Source of the DNA: Bradyrhizobium sp. 190
GTDB taxonomy: Bacteria > Pseudomonadota > Alphaproteobacteria > Rhizobiales > Xanthobacteraceae
Assembly: GCF_023073415.1 (NCBI RefSeq)
Contig: NZ_JADPJL010000063.1
Location: forward strand, 62,001-126,000
Length of the DNA stretch: 64,000 nt
Direction: 5' to 3'
The notes beneath the pieces were generated by a model. The model did not search any database. It had not been told where the DNA came from and saw only the letters and a list, made by a program, of their open reading frames with translations. Below are positions 25,331 through 33,272 of the stretch, one piece after another (positions within the stretch are counted from its first letter, which is position 1; the number at the start of each line of letters is the position of its first letter). The position numbers and the translations under genes are program-made.

Positions 25331-27256
25331 GTGACCACATTTAGTAAAACGCCGCTTCTCGATACCATCCGCACGCCCGACGATCTTCGCAAGCTCAAGA
25401 TCGAGCAAGTGCGCCAGGTCGCGGACGAACTCCGCCAGGAAACCATCGACGCCGTGTCGGTGACCGGCGGCCACTTCGGCGCCGGCCTCGGCGTCGTGGA
25501 ACTCACCACCGCGATCCACTACATCTTCGACACGCCGCGCGACCGCCTGATCTGGGACGTCGGCCACCAGGCCTACCCGCACAAGATCCTGACCGGCCGC
25601 CGCGACCGTATCCGCACGCTGCGCACCGGCGGCGGCCTGTCCGGCTTCACCAAGCGCACCGAGAGCGACTATGATCCGTTCGGCGCCGCGCACTCCTCGA
25701 CCTCGATCTCCGCCGGCCTCGGCATGGCCGTGGCGCGCGATCTCTCCGGCGGCAAGAACAACGTCATTGCCGTGATCGGCGACGGCGCAATGTCCGCCGG
25801 CATGGCCTATGAAGCGATGAACAATGCCGGTGCGATGAATTCGCGCCTGATCGTGATCCTCAACGACAACGACATGTCGATTGCGCCGCCGGTCGGCGCG
25901 ATGAGCGCCTATCTGTCCCGCCTCTACTCCGGCAAGACCTACCGCTCGCTGCGCGAGGCGGCCAAACAGATCAACAAGCGTCTGCCGAAGATCCTCGCCA
26001 ACCGCGCCAACCGTGTCGAAGAATATTCCCGCGGCTTCATGATGGATGGCGGCACGCTGTTCGAGGAGCTCGGCTTCTACTATGTCGGCCCGATCGACGG
26101 CCACAATCTCGACCATCTGCTGCCCGTTCTGAAGAACGTCCGCGATATGGAAACCGGCCCGATCCTGGTCCACGTCGTGACGCAAAAGGGCAAGGGCTAT
26201 GGTCCGGCGGAGGCCGCCGCCGACAAATATCACGCGGTGGTCAAGTTCGACGTCGCCACCGGCGCGCAGGCCAAGGCCAAGCCGAACGCACCGGCCTACC
26301 AGAACGTGTTCGGCGCGAGCCTCGTCAAGGAAGCCGAGAAGGATGAGAAGATCGTCGCCATCACCGCGGCGATGCCGTCCGGCACCGGCGTCGACATCTT
26401 CAACAAGGCCTTCCCGGACCGGACCTTCGACGTCGGCATCGCCGAGCAGCATGCGGTAACCTTCGCAGCGGGCCTCGCCACCGAAGGCTACAAGCCGTTC
26501 TGCGCGATCTACTCGACCTTCCTGCAGCGCGGCTACGACCAGGTGGTCCACGACGTCGCGATCCAGAGCCTGCCTGTACGTTTTGCAATCGACCGTGCCG
26601 GCCTGGTCGGCGCCGACGGCGCAACCCATGCCGGTTCGTTCGACAATGCCTATCTCGGCTGCCTGCCGAACTTCGTCATCATGGCGGCATCCGACGAGGC
26701 CGAAATGGTGCACATGGTCGCCACGCAGGTCGCGATCAACGACCGCCCGAGCGCGCTGCGTTATCCGCGCGGCGAAGGCCGCGGTGTCGAAATGCCCGAG
26801 GTCGGCATCCCGCTCGATATCGGCAAGGGCCGCATCGTCCGCCAGGGCAACAAGATCGCCCTGCTCTCGTTCGGCACGCGCATGGCCGAATGCGAAAAGG
26901 CGGCCGACGAACTCGCCGCCCACGGCCTCTCCACTACCATCGCCGACGCCCGCTTCATGAAGCCGCTCGACGTCGACCTGGTTCTGAAGCTGGCGCGCGA
27001 CCACGAGGTGCTGCTCACCATCGAGGAAGGCTCGATCGGCGGCTTCGGCTCGCACGTGATGCAGACGCTGTCCGACCACGGCATGCTCGACGGCGGCTTG
27101 CGGATGCGCGCGATGATCCTGCCCGACGAGTTCATCGACCACGACTCGCCGAACGCGATGTATGCCCATGCCGGACTCGACGCCAAGGGCATCGTCGCCA
27201 AGGTGTTCGATGCGCTCGGCAAGGACTACAAGACCGAGACCGTCAAGCTCGCCTGA
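25331..27256 (+). CDS. dxs: 1-deoxy-D-xylulose-5-phosphate synthase
   Basis: A 641-residue transketolase-like, thiamine-diphosphate enzyme that condenses pyruvate and glyceraldehyde 3-phosphate, the first step of the MEP isoprenoid pathway. It shows GGHFGAGLGVVELT, the WDVGHQAYPHKILTGR motif, GDGAMSAGMAYEAMNNAG for TPP/Mg binding, and GIAEQHAVTFAAG with the cofactor-activating Glu. The GTG start gives MTTFSKTPLLD, the usual N-terminus, and has GGAA seven bases upstream; the ATG seven codons earlier lacks a site. It is followed by a strong hairpin. In this group dxs product also feeds hopanoid and carotenoid synthesis. Confidence 0.96.
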   Translation: MTTFSKTPLLDTIRTPDDLRKLKIEQVRQVADELRQETIDAVSVTGGHFGAGLGVVELTTAIHYIFDTPRDRLIWDVGHQAYPHKILTGRRDRIRTLRTGGGLSGFTKRTESDYDPFGAAHSSTSISAGLGMAVARDLSGGKNNVIAVIGDGAMSAGMAYEAMNNAGAMNSRLIVILNDNDMSIAPPVGAMSAYLSRLYSGKTYRSLREAAKQINKRLPKILANRANRVEEYSRGFMMDGGTLFEELGFYYVGPIDGHNLDHLLPVLKNVRDMETGPILVHVVTQKGKGYGPAEAAADKYHAVVKFDVATGAQAKAKPNAPAYQNVFGASLVKEAEKDEKIVAITAAMPSGTGVDIFNKAFPDRTFDVGIAEQHAVTFAAGLATEGYKPFCAIYSTFLQRGYDQVVHDVAIQSLPVRFAIDRAGLVGADGATHAGSFDNAYLGCLPNFVIMAASDEAEMVHMVATQVAINDRPSALRYPRGEGRGVEMPEVGIPLDIGKGRIVRQGNKIALLSFGTRMAECEKAADELAAHGLSTTIADARFMKPLDVDLVLKLARDHEVLLTIEEGSIGGFGSHVMQTLSDHGMLDGGLRMRAMILPDEFIDHDSPNAMYAHAGLDAKGIVAKVFDALGKDYKTETVKLA

Positions 27257-27267
27257 GACGGTAGCCG

Positions 27268-27296
27268 CTTCGGTTCTGACTTGATCAGAACCGAAG
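27268..27296 (+). terminator. Perfect hairpin after dxs
   Basis: CTTCGGTTCTGA and TCAGAACCGAAG pair perfectly over 12 bases around a five-base loop, 11 bases after the dxs stop. The U-tract after it is weak, so termination may be partial and allow readthrough into the next gene. Confidence 0.6.
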
Positions 27297-27322
27297 AGCT
27301 GGCTCTTTCGCCGGTAATCCTC

Positions 27323-27886
27323 ATGAAGATCTACCTGGCGGGTCCCGACGTGTTCCTGCCGGACTCGATCGAGATCGGGCGCCGCAAAGCCGCGATCTGC
27401 GCCCGCCATGGCGTGAGCGGGCTCTATCCGCTCGACAGTGCGGTCGATCTTTCGGCCGCCGATGCTTCGCTCGCGATCTTTGCGGGTAACGAGGCCATGA
27501 TGGACGCGGCGGACGCGATCATCGCCAACCTTACGCCGTTTCGCGGCCCAAGTGCCGACGCCGGCACGGTCTATGAACTTGGCTACATGGCGGGCCGCGG
27601 CAAATTCTGTCTGGCCTATAGCAACGACCCCGCAGTCTATGTTGAGCGCGTAAAGCGGATCTATGACATGACCAAATCCACGACCGGCCATCTGATCGAC
27701 GGCGACGGGCTGACGGTGGAAGATTTCGGTCTGCCCGACAACCTCATGATGATCCACGCGCTGGACCTCCATGGTGCTAGACTGGTGACGCCGCGGCAGC
27801 GGCCTGCAGATATCTGGCACGATCTCACCTCGTTCGAGACCTGCGTTCGTCTGGCGGCGGATCGCGCCAAAGGCAAATCGGACTGA
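27323..27886 (+). CDS. Nucleoside 2-deoxyribosyltransferase-family protein
   Basis: A 187-residue protein with the deoxyribosyltransferase fold. MKIYLAGPDVFLPD forms the first strand and loop, FAGNEAMMDAADAIIANLTPF the middle, and SADAGTVYELGYMAGRGK carries the family Glu that acts as nucleophile. Members move or hydrolyse the base of deoxynucleosides for salvage. The ATG at MKIYLAGPD is the standard start. It lies between dxs and tlyA on the same strand and ends two bases before the TTG of tlyA, so it forms one unit with the RNA methyltransferase genes. Confidence 0.85.
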   Translation: MKIYLAGPDVFLPDSIEIGRRKAAICARHGVSGLYPLDSAVDLSAADASLAIFAGNEAMMDAADAIIANLTPFRGPSADAGTVYELGYMAGRGKFCLAYSNDPAVYVERVKRIYDMTKSTTGHLIDGDGLTVEDFGLPDNLMMIHALDLHGARLVTPRQRPADIWHDLTSFETCVRLAADRAKGKSD

Positions 27887-27888
27887 CC

Positions 27889-28644
27889 TTGGCGAAGACG
27901 AGCAACAGCGAGACTTCTGCCCGCAAGCGCGTGGACGTGCTGCTGGTCGAGCGCGGCCTGTTCGAAAGCCGCGCCCGCGCCCGCGCGGCGATCGACGCCG
28001 GCGGCGTGACCGCCGACGGCAGGCCCGTGCTGAAAGCGTCGGAGATGATCGCCGCCAATGCCGAATTGTCCGCGCAGCCCGCACACCCGTACGTCTCGCG
28101 CGGCGGAATCAAGCTCGCAGGCGCCCTGGAACTGTATCCGATCGAGATCGAGGGCCATGTCTGCCTCGACGTCGGCGCCTCCACCGGCGGCTTCACCGAG
28201 GTGCTGCTGCAGAACGGCGCGAGCCTCGTGTTCGCCATCGATGTCGGGCACAGCCAGTTGCATCCCTCGCTGCGCAACCATCCCCGTATTGTGTCGATGG
28301 AAGAAACCGATATCCGCAAGTTCGAGGGCAAGCGCCTGCCGGCACGGCCCGATATCGTCGTCATCGACGTCAGCTTCATTTCCCTGAAGGCGGTGCTGCC
28401 GGTGGCGCTGTCGCTCGCCGCAGCACCCATGCATCTGCTGGCGCTGATCAAGCCGCAATTCGAGGCGGAACGAAAGCATTCCAAGCACGGCATCATCCGC
28501 AATGCGATGGTGCATCAGGAAATCTGCGACGATATCTCGGCATTCGCGACTTCCCTCGGCTGCACCGATATCCAGGTGTTTCCCTCGCCGATCACCGGCG
28601 GCGACGGCAATATCGAATTCTTCATGGGCGCGCGCCGTGGCTGA
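27889..28644 (+). CDS. tlyA: TlyA-family rRNA 2'-O-methyltransferase / S4-domain protein
   Basis: A 251-residue protein: an S4 RNA-binding domain at residues about 13-75 (RVDVLLVERGLFESRARARA), then an FtsJ-like Rossmann methyltransferase with LDVGASTGGFTEVLLQNGA for S-adenosylmethionine, IDVSFISLKAVLP and KPQFEAERKHSKHGIIRN. In mycobacteria TlyA methylates 16S C1409 and 23S C1920 riboses and confers capreomycin sensitivity; some homologues are described as haemolysins. The TTG start follows the previous stop directly. The stop overlaps the next gene by eight bases, so the two are coupled. Confidence 0.92.
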   Translation: MAKTSNSETSARKRVDVLLVERGLFESRARARAAIDAGGVTADGRPVLKASEMIAANAELSAQPAHPYVSRGGIKLAGALELYPIEIEGHVCLDVGASTGGFTEVLLQNGASLVFAIDVGHSQLHPSLRNHPRIVSMEETDIRKFEGKRLPARPDIVVIDVSFISLKAVLPVALSLAAAPMHLLALIKPQFEAERKHSKHGIIRNAMVHQEICDDISAFATSLGCTDIQVFPSPITGGDGNIEFFMGARRG

Positions 28645-29884
28645 CAGCGAGCGCCTCGTCATCGACCATGTCGGCCACCACGGCGATGGCGTCGCCATCG
28701 CCGGCGGCGGCAACATCTATGTGCCGTACACGCTGGGCGGCGAAACGATCGAGGTCGGCGCGGTTCCCGGTCACCATCCCGACCGCCGGCGATTGCTCAA
28801 GGTCGAGACCGCAAGCATGGAGCGGATCGCGCCGTTCTGTCCGCATTTCGGCGTCTGCGGCGGCTGCGCGATCCAGCACTGGGACGCCGGCCCCTATCGC
28901 GCCTGGAAGCGCGAGCTCGTGGTGACGACGCTGGCGCAGGCCGGAATCGATTGCGACGTCGCGCCCCTGCTCGATGCCCATGGTGCCGGCCGCCGGCGCA
29001 TCACCCTGCACGGGCGGATTGGTACGCACGACGTGCTCAAGGTCGGCTATGCGGCGGCAGGTTCGCACGACATCATTCCGATCGACCGCTGCCCGATCCT
29101 CGATCCGCATCTGAACGGCGCGATCGAGGCGGCCTGGGCGATCGCCGAGCCGCTGATTTCGATGGGCAAGCCGCTCGACATCCAGGTCACCGCGACCAAC
29201 AGTGGACTCGATGTCGATGTGCGTGGCTCCGGCCCGCTGTCGACCGCGTTGATCACAAGGCTGTCGCGCATCGCCGAACAGCACCGGCTGGCACGGCTGA
29301 CGCGCCACGGCGAGCTGGTCTTGATGCGAACGCCGCCGGTGATTTCGATCGGTGCCGCACAGGTGGCGCTGCCGCCCGGCTCGTTCCTTCAGGCAACGGT
29401 GGCAGGTGAAGAGCAGCTCGCCGCGCTGGTATCCGACCACTGCAAGCGCAGCAAATACATCGCCGACCTGTTCTGCGGCGTAGGCCCCTTCGCCCTGCGA
29501 CTGGCGGCAAAGTCGCGGATAGCCGCCTTCGACAGCGACGCCGGCGCGGTCACAGCCTTGCAGAAGGCCGCGACTTCCACCTCAGGGCTGAAGCCGCTCA
29601 AGGCCGAGGCGCGCGACCTGTTTCGCCGCCCGCTGATGCCGCAGGAACTGCGCGACTATGATGCGGTCGTGTTCGATCCCCCACGGCAGGGCGCGCAGGC
29701 GCAGGTGACGCAGCTCGCGGCCAGCAAGATTCCGACGGTGGTCGCGGTGTCCTGCAACGTCACGACATTCGCGCGCGACGCGAAGATTTTGATCGATGGC
29801 GGTTATAAGATCGACGGCGTCACGCCAGTCGACCAATTCCGCCACACGCCGCATGTGGAATTGGTGGCAAGGTTCAGGCGGTAA
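28637..29884 (+). CDS. 23S/tRNA uracil-C5 methyltransferase (RumA/RlmD-like, Fe-S)
   Basis: A 415-residue SAM-dependent RNA m5U methyltransferase. The cysteine-rich 4Fe-4S motif CPHFGVCGGCAIQHW follows a TRAM-like N-terminal strand region. The C-terminal Rossmann domain has LFCGVGPFALRLA, FDPPRQGAQ and the catalytic VAVSCNVTTFARD with the nucleophilic Cys, followed by DQFRHTPHVE. GTG at 28637 lies inside the tlyA stop region and is the only reasonable start. Sequence alone does not separate RlmD (U1939), RlmC or other targets, so no symbol is given. The product probably modifies ribosomal RNA together with TlyA. Confidence 0.9.
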   Translation: MADSERLVIDHVGHHGDGVAIAGGGNIYVPYTLGGETIEVGAVPGHHPDRRRLLKVETASMERIAPFCPHFGVCGGCAIQHWDAGPYRAWKRELVVTTLAQAGIDCDVAPLLDAHGAGRRRITLHGRIGTHDVLKVGYAAAGSHDIIPIDRCPILDPHLNGAIEAAWAIAEPLISMGKPLDIQVTATNSGLDVDVRGSGPLSTALITRLSRIAEQHRLARLTRHGELVLMRTPPVISIGAAQVALPPGSFLQATVAGEEQLAALVSDHCKRSKYIADLFCGVGPFALRLAAKSRIAAFDSDAGAVTALQKAATSTSGLKPLKAEARDLFRRPLMPQELRDYDAVVFDPPRQGAQAQVTQLAASKIPTVVAVSCNVTTFARDAKILIDGGYKIDGVTPVDQFRHTPHVELVARFRR

Positions 29885-29897
29885 GCGCCCTCTCTTC

Positions 29898-30050
29898 ACC
29901 CTCCCCTGGAGGGGGAGGGTCGGCTCGCGTTGAGCGTAGCGAAACGTGAGACGGGGTGGGGTGATCTCTCAGCTCGGGCACTGTTGGATGTGGAGAGACC
30001 GTCACCCCACCCCGCCGCTACGCGGCGACCCTCCCCCTCCAGGGGAGGGT
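29898..30050. repeat. Palindromic repeat with 25-base terminal inverted arms
   Basis: Terminal arms of 25 bases are perfectly complementary. The left arm runs ACCCTCCCCTGGAGGG onward and itself forms a hairpin with TGGA as loop. The right arm ends CCAGGGGAGGGT. Inside are GTGGGGTGA/TCACCCCAC and GCCGCTACGCGGC pairs. It lies between the RNA methyltransferase and the converging DUF1194 gene and probably blocks transcription in both directions. Confidence 0.65.
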
Positions 30051-30070
30051 AAGAATAGGCTACGCAGCCA

Positions 30071-30943
30071 TCACCTTCCCCACCTGTCCTGCCAGATCTT
30101 CTCGCCGATCATGCAGTTGACGCGCGGCTCCCGGCCTGCGGCAGGCACGACGGGGCGTTCGGGGGTACGGCCCGCGATCTCGAGCAGCAGCTTGGTGCGG
30201 ATCGCTTCCTTGAACTTGTCGCGGTCCTTGATCGTCACCACGAAGGAGCCGGGGCCGCCGATGACGCAGTCCTCGTAATAGAAATCGAGATTGTCGATAT
30301 CCATGGTGGAGTAAGACGGCTCTTTCACCATGATCGGCAAGCCGTTGATGACGATGCCCTTCTCTACCGCGGCATCGCGCGCGATGACGACCGGCGCACC
30401 GTTGTTGTTCGGGCCGTCGCCGGAAATATCGATCACGCGCCGCAGGCCGCGGTGCGGGCTCTCGTCGAACAGCGGCATGGCGAAGTTGATCGCCCCCGAG
30501 ATCGAGGTGCGCGATGCGCGGCGGATCGGGGTCTTGACGATTTCATTGGCGACCGCGTCGGCCGTCTCGGGCCCGTCGATCAGGCGCCAGGGGATGATGA
30601 TCTTCTGGTCGGTGGAGGCCGCCCATTCGAAATAGGTGATCGCAATCCGGCCGTTCGGGCCGCTCTTCAGCGCCTGCAAAAATTCCTTGGAGACGATCGC
30701 CTGCGCATAACCCTCCCGCTGCAGCGCGAGTTCATCCAGGTCCATCGAATAGGAGACGTCGACGGCGAGGACGAGTTCGACGTCGACGGTCGGATTGGCA
30801 TCCTTGTCGGCCAGTTGACGGTTGGCTGCGTTCGGTTGGTGGCCCGGCCGGTTCGCCTGATACGGCGCGGCAAAACTCGCCACATCGCCGCCGGCGAGCA
30901 CGCCCGCGACAAGCACGACCCCGATCGAGACATACCAGCGCAT
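30071..30943 (-). CDS. DUF1194 secreted von Willebrand factor A-like protein
   Basis: A 290-residue protein with a signal peptide (MRWYVSIGVVLVAGVLAGGD). The vWA domain contains the MIDAS-type D-x-S-x-S (LAVDVSYSMDLDEL), FEWAAST in the middle and IDISGDGPNN, both typical of DUF1194. The family is exported and of unknown role. The internal ATG has GGGAGG six bases upstream and puts the hydrophobic leader at the N-terminus; the longer frame adds a non-signal leader. It faces away from the next gene across a 235-base gap. Confidence 0.85.
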   Translation of the reverse strand: MRWYVSIGVVLVAGVLAGGDVASFAAPYQANRPGHQPNAANRQLADKDANPTVDVELVLAVDVSYSMDLDELALQREGYAQAIVSKEFLQALKSGPNGRIAITYFEWAASTDQKIIIPWRLIDGPETADAVANEIVKTPIRRASRTSISGAINFAMPLFDESPHRGLRRVIDISGDGPNNNGAPVVIARDAAVEKGIVINGLPIMVKEPSYSTMDIDNLDFYYEDCVIGGPGSFVVTIKDRDKFKEAIRTKLLLEIAGRTPERPVVPAAGREPRVNCMIGEKIWQDRWGR

Positions 30944-31178
30944 TGCGGCCCTCCCGTCGAACGACAGTGATGGTGACATGCAAAACGGCCGACGCAAAGC
31001 GCTGAAATCATTTGTCCTTCACATTCGGGTTAGGAGCAGGCTTCGTCCACAGCCCGCGTGCCCGGCGGGTTCCGCACCGCGTTTCGTCGCCCGGTATCTG
31101 GTTTCCGAATTGAACGATCAGGACGCCCGGCGTGACAGATGCCAGCGGCCGGACAAGAAGGGCCGCATTGGCACGATC

Positions 31179-31568
31179 ATGGTTACGCCCCCAAAACTTC
31201 CCGCAAATGACAGCCTGCCGCCGTTGATGCGCACGTTCGTTATTTCCAGTGGCCTGCTTGCCTTTGGCCTCGTGGTGGCGTTGTCGCTTCCGACGCCGCA
31301 GTCCGGCACCGCGCCGTCCGAAGCGGCCAAGCCGGAGCCGGTGCTGACGGCGGAGAATGCCGTCGAACTGTGCCGGAGCCTGTTCGAAGAACCGAAGGAA
31401 TATATGGACCACGAGGCCAAGCGCCGCCGCGGGGACCTGATCGAGCTGAAACTCTCGGCAAACGCCCAGTTTCAGGACCGGCCCGGAACCTGTAAACTGA
31501 TCGAGACGGCCGTCAGCCGCGGCGATCAGAGCATGGCGCAGCGTCTGGTGGACTGCCGCGCCAACTGA
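31179..31568 (+). CDS. Small membrane-anchored protein of unknown function
   Basis: A 129-residue protein with one N-terminal transmembrane helix (FVISSGLLAFGLVVALSL) followed by a soluble part containing two conserved-looking cysteines (VELCRSLFEEP, GTCKLIETAV). No named domain recognised. The ATG giving MVTPPKLPAND was chosen because it places the helix near the start; the frame upstream is low-complexity and Arg-rich. It lies 48 bases before clpS on the same strand and may share its transcript. Confidence 0.62.
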   Translation: MVTPPKLPANDSLPPLMRTFVISSGLLAFGLVVALSLPTPQSGTAPSEAAKPEPVLTAENAVELCRSLFEEPKEYMDHEAKRRRGDLIELKLSANAQFQDRPGTCKLIETAVSRGDQSMAQRLVDCRAN

Positions 31569-31616
31569 GCGCGGCGGACACGTCAAAAAGTTCGCTCGCC
31601 TCGGGACTATGCTGGA

Positions 31617-31922
31617 ATGGCTGATACCACCGCCACGCCAAAAACCAAGGTCAAAACCAAGACCGAGCGGCCGCGCCTGCACAAGGTCATCTTGATCAAT
31701 GACGATTACACGCCGCGCGAATTCGTCGTCACCATCCTGAAGGCCGAATTCCGCATGACCGAGGACCAGGCCCACAAGGTGATGATAACAGCACACCGGC
31801 GCGGCGTCTGCGTCGTCGCCGTCTTCACCAAGGACGTCGCCGAGACCAAGGCGACCCGCGCCACCGACGCCGGCCGCGCCAAGGGCTATCCGCTGCTGTT
31901 CACGACGGAGCCGGAGGAATAG
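31617..31922 (+). CDS. clpS: ATP-dependent Clp protease adaptor ClpS
   Basis: A 101-residue adaptor that delivers N-end-rule substrates to ClpAP. The core motif LHKVILINDDYTPREFVV with the substrate-pocket DD, then MTEDQAHKVMITAHRRGVCVVAVFTKDVAETK, is complete. The N-terminal tail (KTKVKTKTERPR) is short and basic. clpA is not next to it within the window, although it is the usual neighbour in alphaproteobacteria, so this may be the second ClpS paralogue (ClpS2 type) found in some rhizobia (inference). It is followed by a strong terminator. Confidence 0.93.
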   Translation: MADTTATPKTKVKTKTERPRLHKVILINDDYTPREFVVTILKAEFRMTEDQAHKVMITAHRRGVCVVAVFTKDVAETKATRATDAGRAKGYPLLFTTEPEE

Positions 31923-31931
31923 CGGGCGACA

Positions 31932-31982
31932 CTAGAGCCTTTTCCGTTCCGATCGAATCGGAACGGGGCTCTAGTTTTTTTG
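31932..31982 (+). terminator. Strong intrinsic terminator after clpS
   Basis: CTAGAGCC ... GGCTCTAG (eight pairs) and CCGTTCCGAT/ATCGGAACGG (ten pairs) stack around an internal TTTT bulge. They are followed directly by a run of eight T. It is the best rho-independent terminator in the window and merges with the repeat that follows. Confidence 0.82.
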
Positions 31983-31984
31983 AT

Positions 31985-32038
31985 TTGACGCGTTTTCTTG
32001 ACGCGAACCGGTCTCCACTTCGCTGGAAAACGCTCTAG
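31985..32038. repeat. TTGACGCG-type intergenic repeat, copy 1
   Basis: TTTGACGCGTTTTCTTGACGCGAACCGGT ends in CGCTGGAAAACGCTCTAG. Two further copies of this family lie at 45590-45662 and, reversed, at 51377-51450, sharing TTGACGCG(T/C)TTTCTTGACGCGAACCGG and GAAAACGCT. This copy abuts the clpS terminator and reaches into the last codon of the following minus-strand gene. Confidence 0.6.
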
Positions 32039-33153
32039 AGATAGGCGGCCAGCCCGGCACCGGCACCGAGACTGTTCTGTATCGATGTCGCCGAACGGTA
32101 GTTTGCAGTGATCCTGTTGGCGTAGTCTTCGGTGAAGCCGAGAACGCTTCGCTCCTCGGAGCTCATTTTTTGATATTGCTGGAGCAGCGCCAGACTGTTG
32201 GCCTGTATGCCGGCGCCGCCGAATGCGTTCAGCACGCCGCTTCGTGTGCGCTGATTGAGCTCTGCCTTCGCGGCGCTGGCTTCCTGCGCCGAGAATGACG
32301 CATCAGCGTTCAACGCCATGATGGCCAGGGTTCGATTGCCGAAGTCCGTGAAATCTACCTGCTGCCCGGTCTGCCTGCTGCCGGTGAATACCAGGTCCTT
32401 ACCGTTGTCCCTGGCGCTACCCGCTTGCGCGTCGAGCATCGCCCGCGCGTTGGTTACCAGCGCATCCGGGCTTGAATCCGTGGTGGAGGAGGTTTGTGTT
32501 CGCGCTTTGTCGAGCAACGCTCTCACCGGGTCCGCATGGTTGCCGGTGACAGGAGCCTTGCCGAAGCTTGCTCTGGCGGCGACCAAGCCCTCCAGCACGG
32601 CCTGTTTCTGATCTTTCCAGGCCGCCGTTGCCTTCTCGTCGCCGCCAGCTTGATCGAGATAATCCGACGCCGCGGCGTAAAGGCTTGCATAATCTCCGGT
32701 GTGCCGGGCAATCACGACATGGGGAGACACGGCGTCGTTGAATCGTGACTGCAATGTCCTGGTCGCCGCCGTCACCTCGTCCGTTGAGAACTGGCTCTGC
32801 GCATTGTCAGCGATCACCGACAAGGTCGCGCGCGTCTGACCGGAAAAATCGACGGCGACCTGCCCATCGAGCATCGCCGATGACGTTCCGAGCGCAACGT
32901 ATTGCTGGTCGAACCAGGCGCGGGCCCTCGTAGTGAGGGTCGCGACCGAAGGCTGTTCGCTGTCCGCCGCGGTTTGCGCCAGATAGGCCTTGGCCTCGTC
33001 AGACAAAGTGACCGAGGTCGAGGATGATGGTGAGGACGTGTCGGTGGTGTCGGTTGAGGCAGGACTGGCTTTCGAGGCCGTGTTGCCTGCTCCGTAAGCA
33101 TTACCAGCATAGCTGAGGTAAGAGGCTGCGTTTGATCCAACCGAGATCGACAC
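32035..33153 (-). CDS. Protein of unknown function with an internal duplication
   Basis: A 372-residue protein, N-terminus MSISVGSNAASYLSYAGNAY, then a Ser/Thr-rich linker and two related modules. Module one has ARAWFDQQYVALG...VDFSGQTRATLSVIADNAQSQFSTDEVTAA and module two has ARAMLDAQ...VDFTDFGNRTLAIMALNADASFSAQEASAA, so a tandem duplication is likely. No signal peptide or transmembrane helix is visible. No named family recognised; the Ser/Ala/Asp-rich composition and the start resemble secreted flagellar or type III substrates only weakly. It stands alone, converging on clpS. Confidence 0.62.
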   Translation of the reverse strand: MSISVGSNAASYLSYAGNAYGAGNTASKASPASTDTTDTSSPSSSTSVTLSDEAKAYLAQTAADSEQPSVATLTTRARAWFDQQYVALGTSSAMLDGQVAVDFSGQTRATLSVIADNAQSQFSTDEVTAATRTLQSRFNDAVSPHVVIARHTGDYASLYAAASDYLDQAGGDEKATAAWKDQKQAVLEGLVAARASFGKAPVTGNHADPVRALLDKARTQTSSTTDSSPDALVTNARAMLDAQAGSARDNGKDLVFTGSRQTGQQVDFTDFGNRTLAIMALNADASFSAQEASAAKAELNQRTRSGVLNAFGGAGIQANSLALLQQYQKMSSEERSVLGFTEDYANRITANYRSATSIQNSLGAGAGLAAYL

Positions 33154-33272
33154 GAGAGCACCCTCCGGCGCGAGAAATGATTAGCAACAAATGAACAAGT
33201 ATGGTTAACGCCTCGTTAACCGCCTGTGCCCGTGGCAAACGTCTTGTTTGCAGGGCCACATGGAGCGCGGCA

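Noticed and set aside
25268..28084. 938-codon open frame on the minus strand across dxs, the deoxyribosyltransferase gene and tlyA
   Set aside because: It is antisense to three well-recognised genes and its translation is Arg/His/Gly-rich without any domain; a high-GC third-position artefact.
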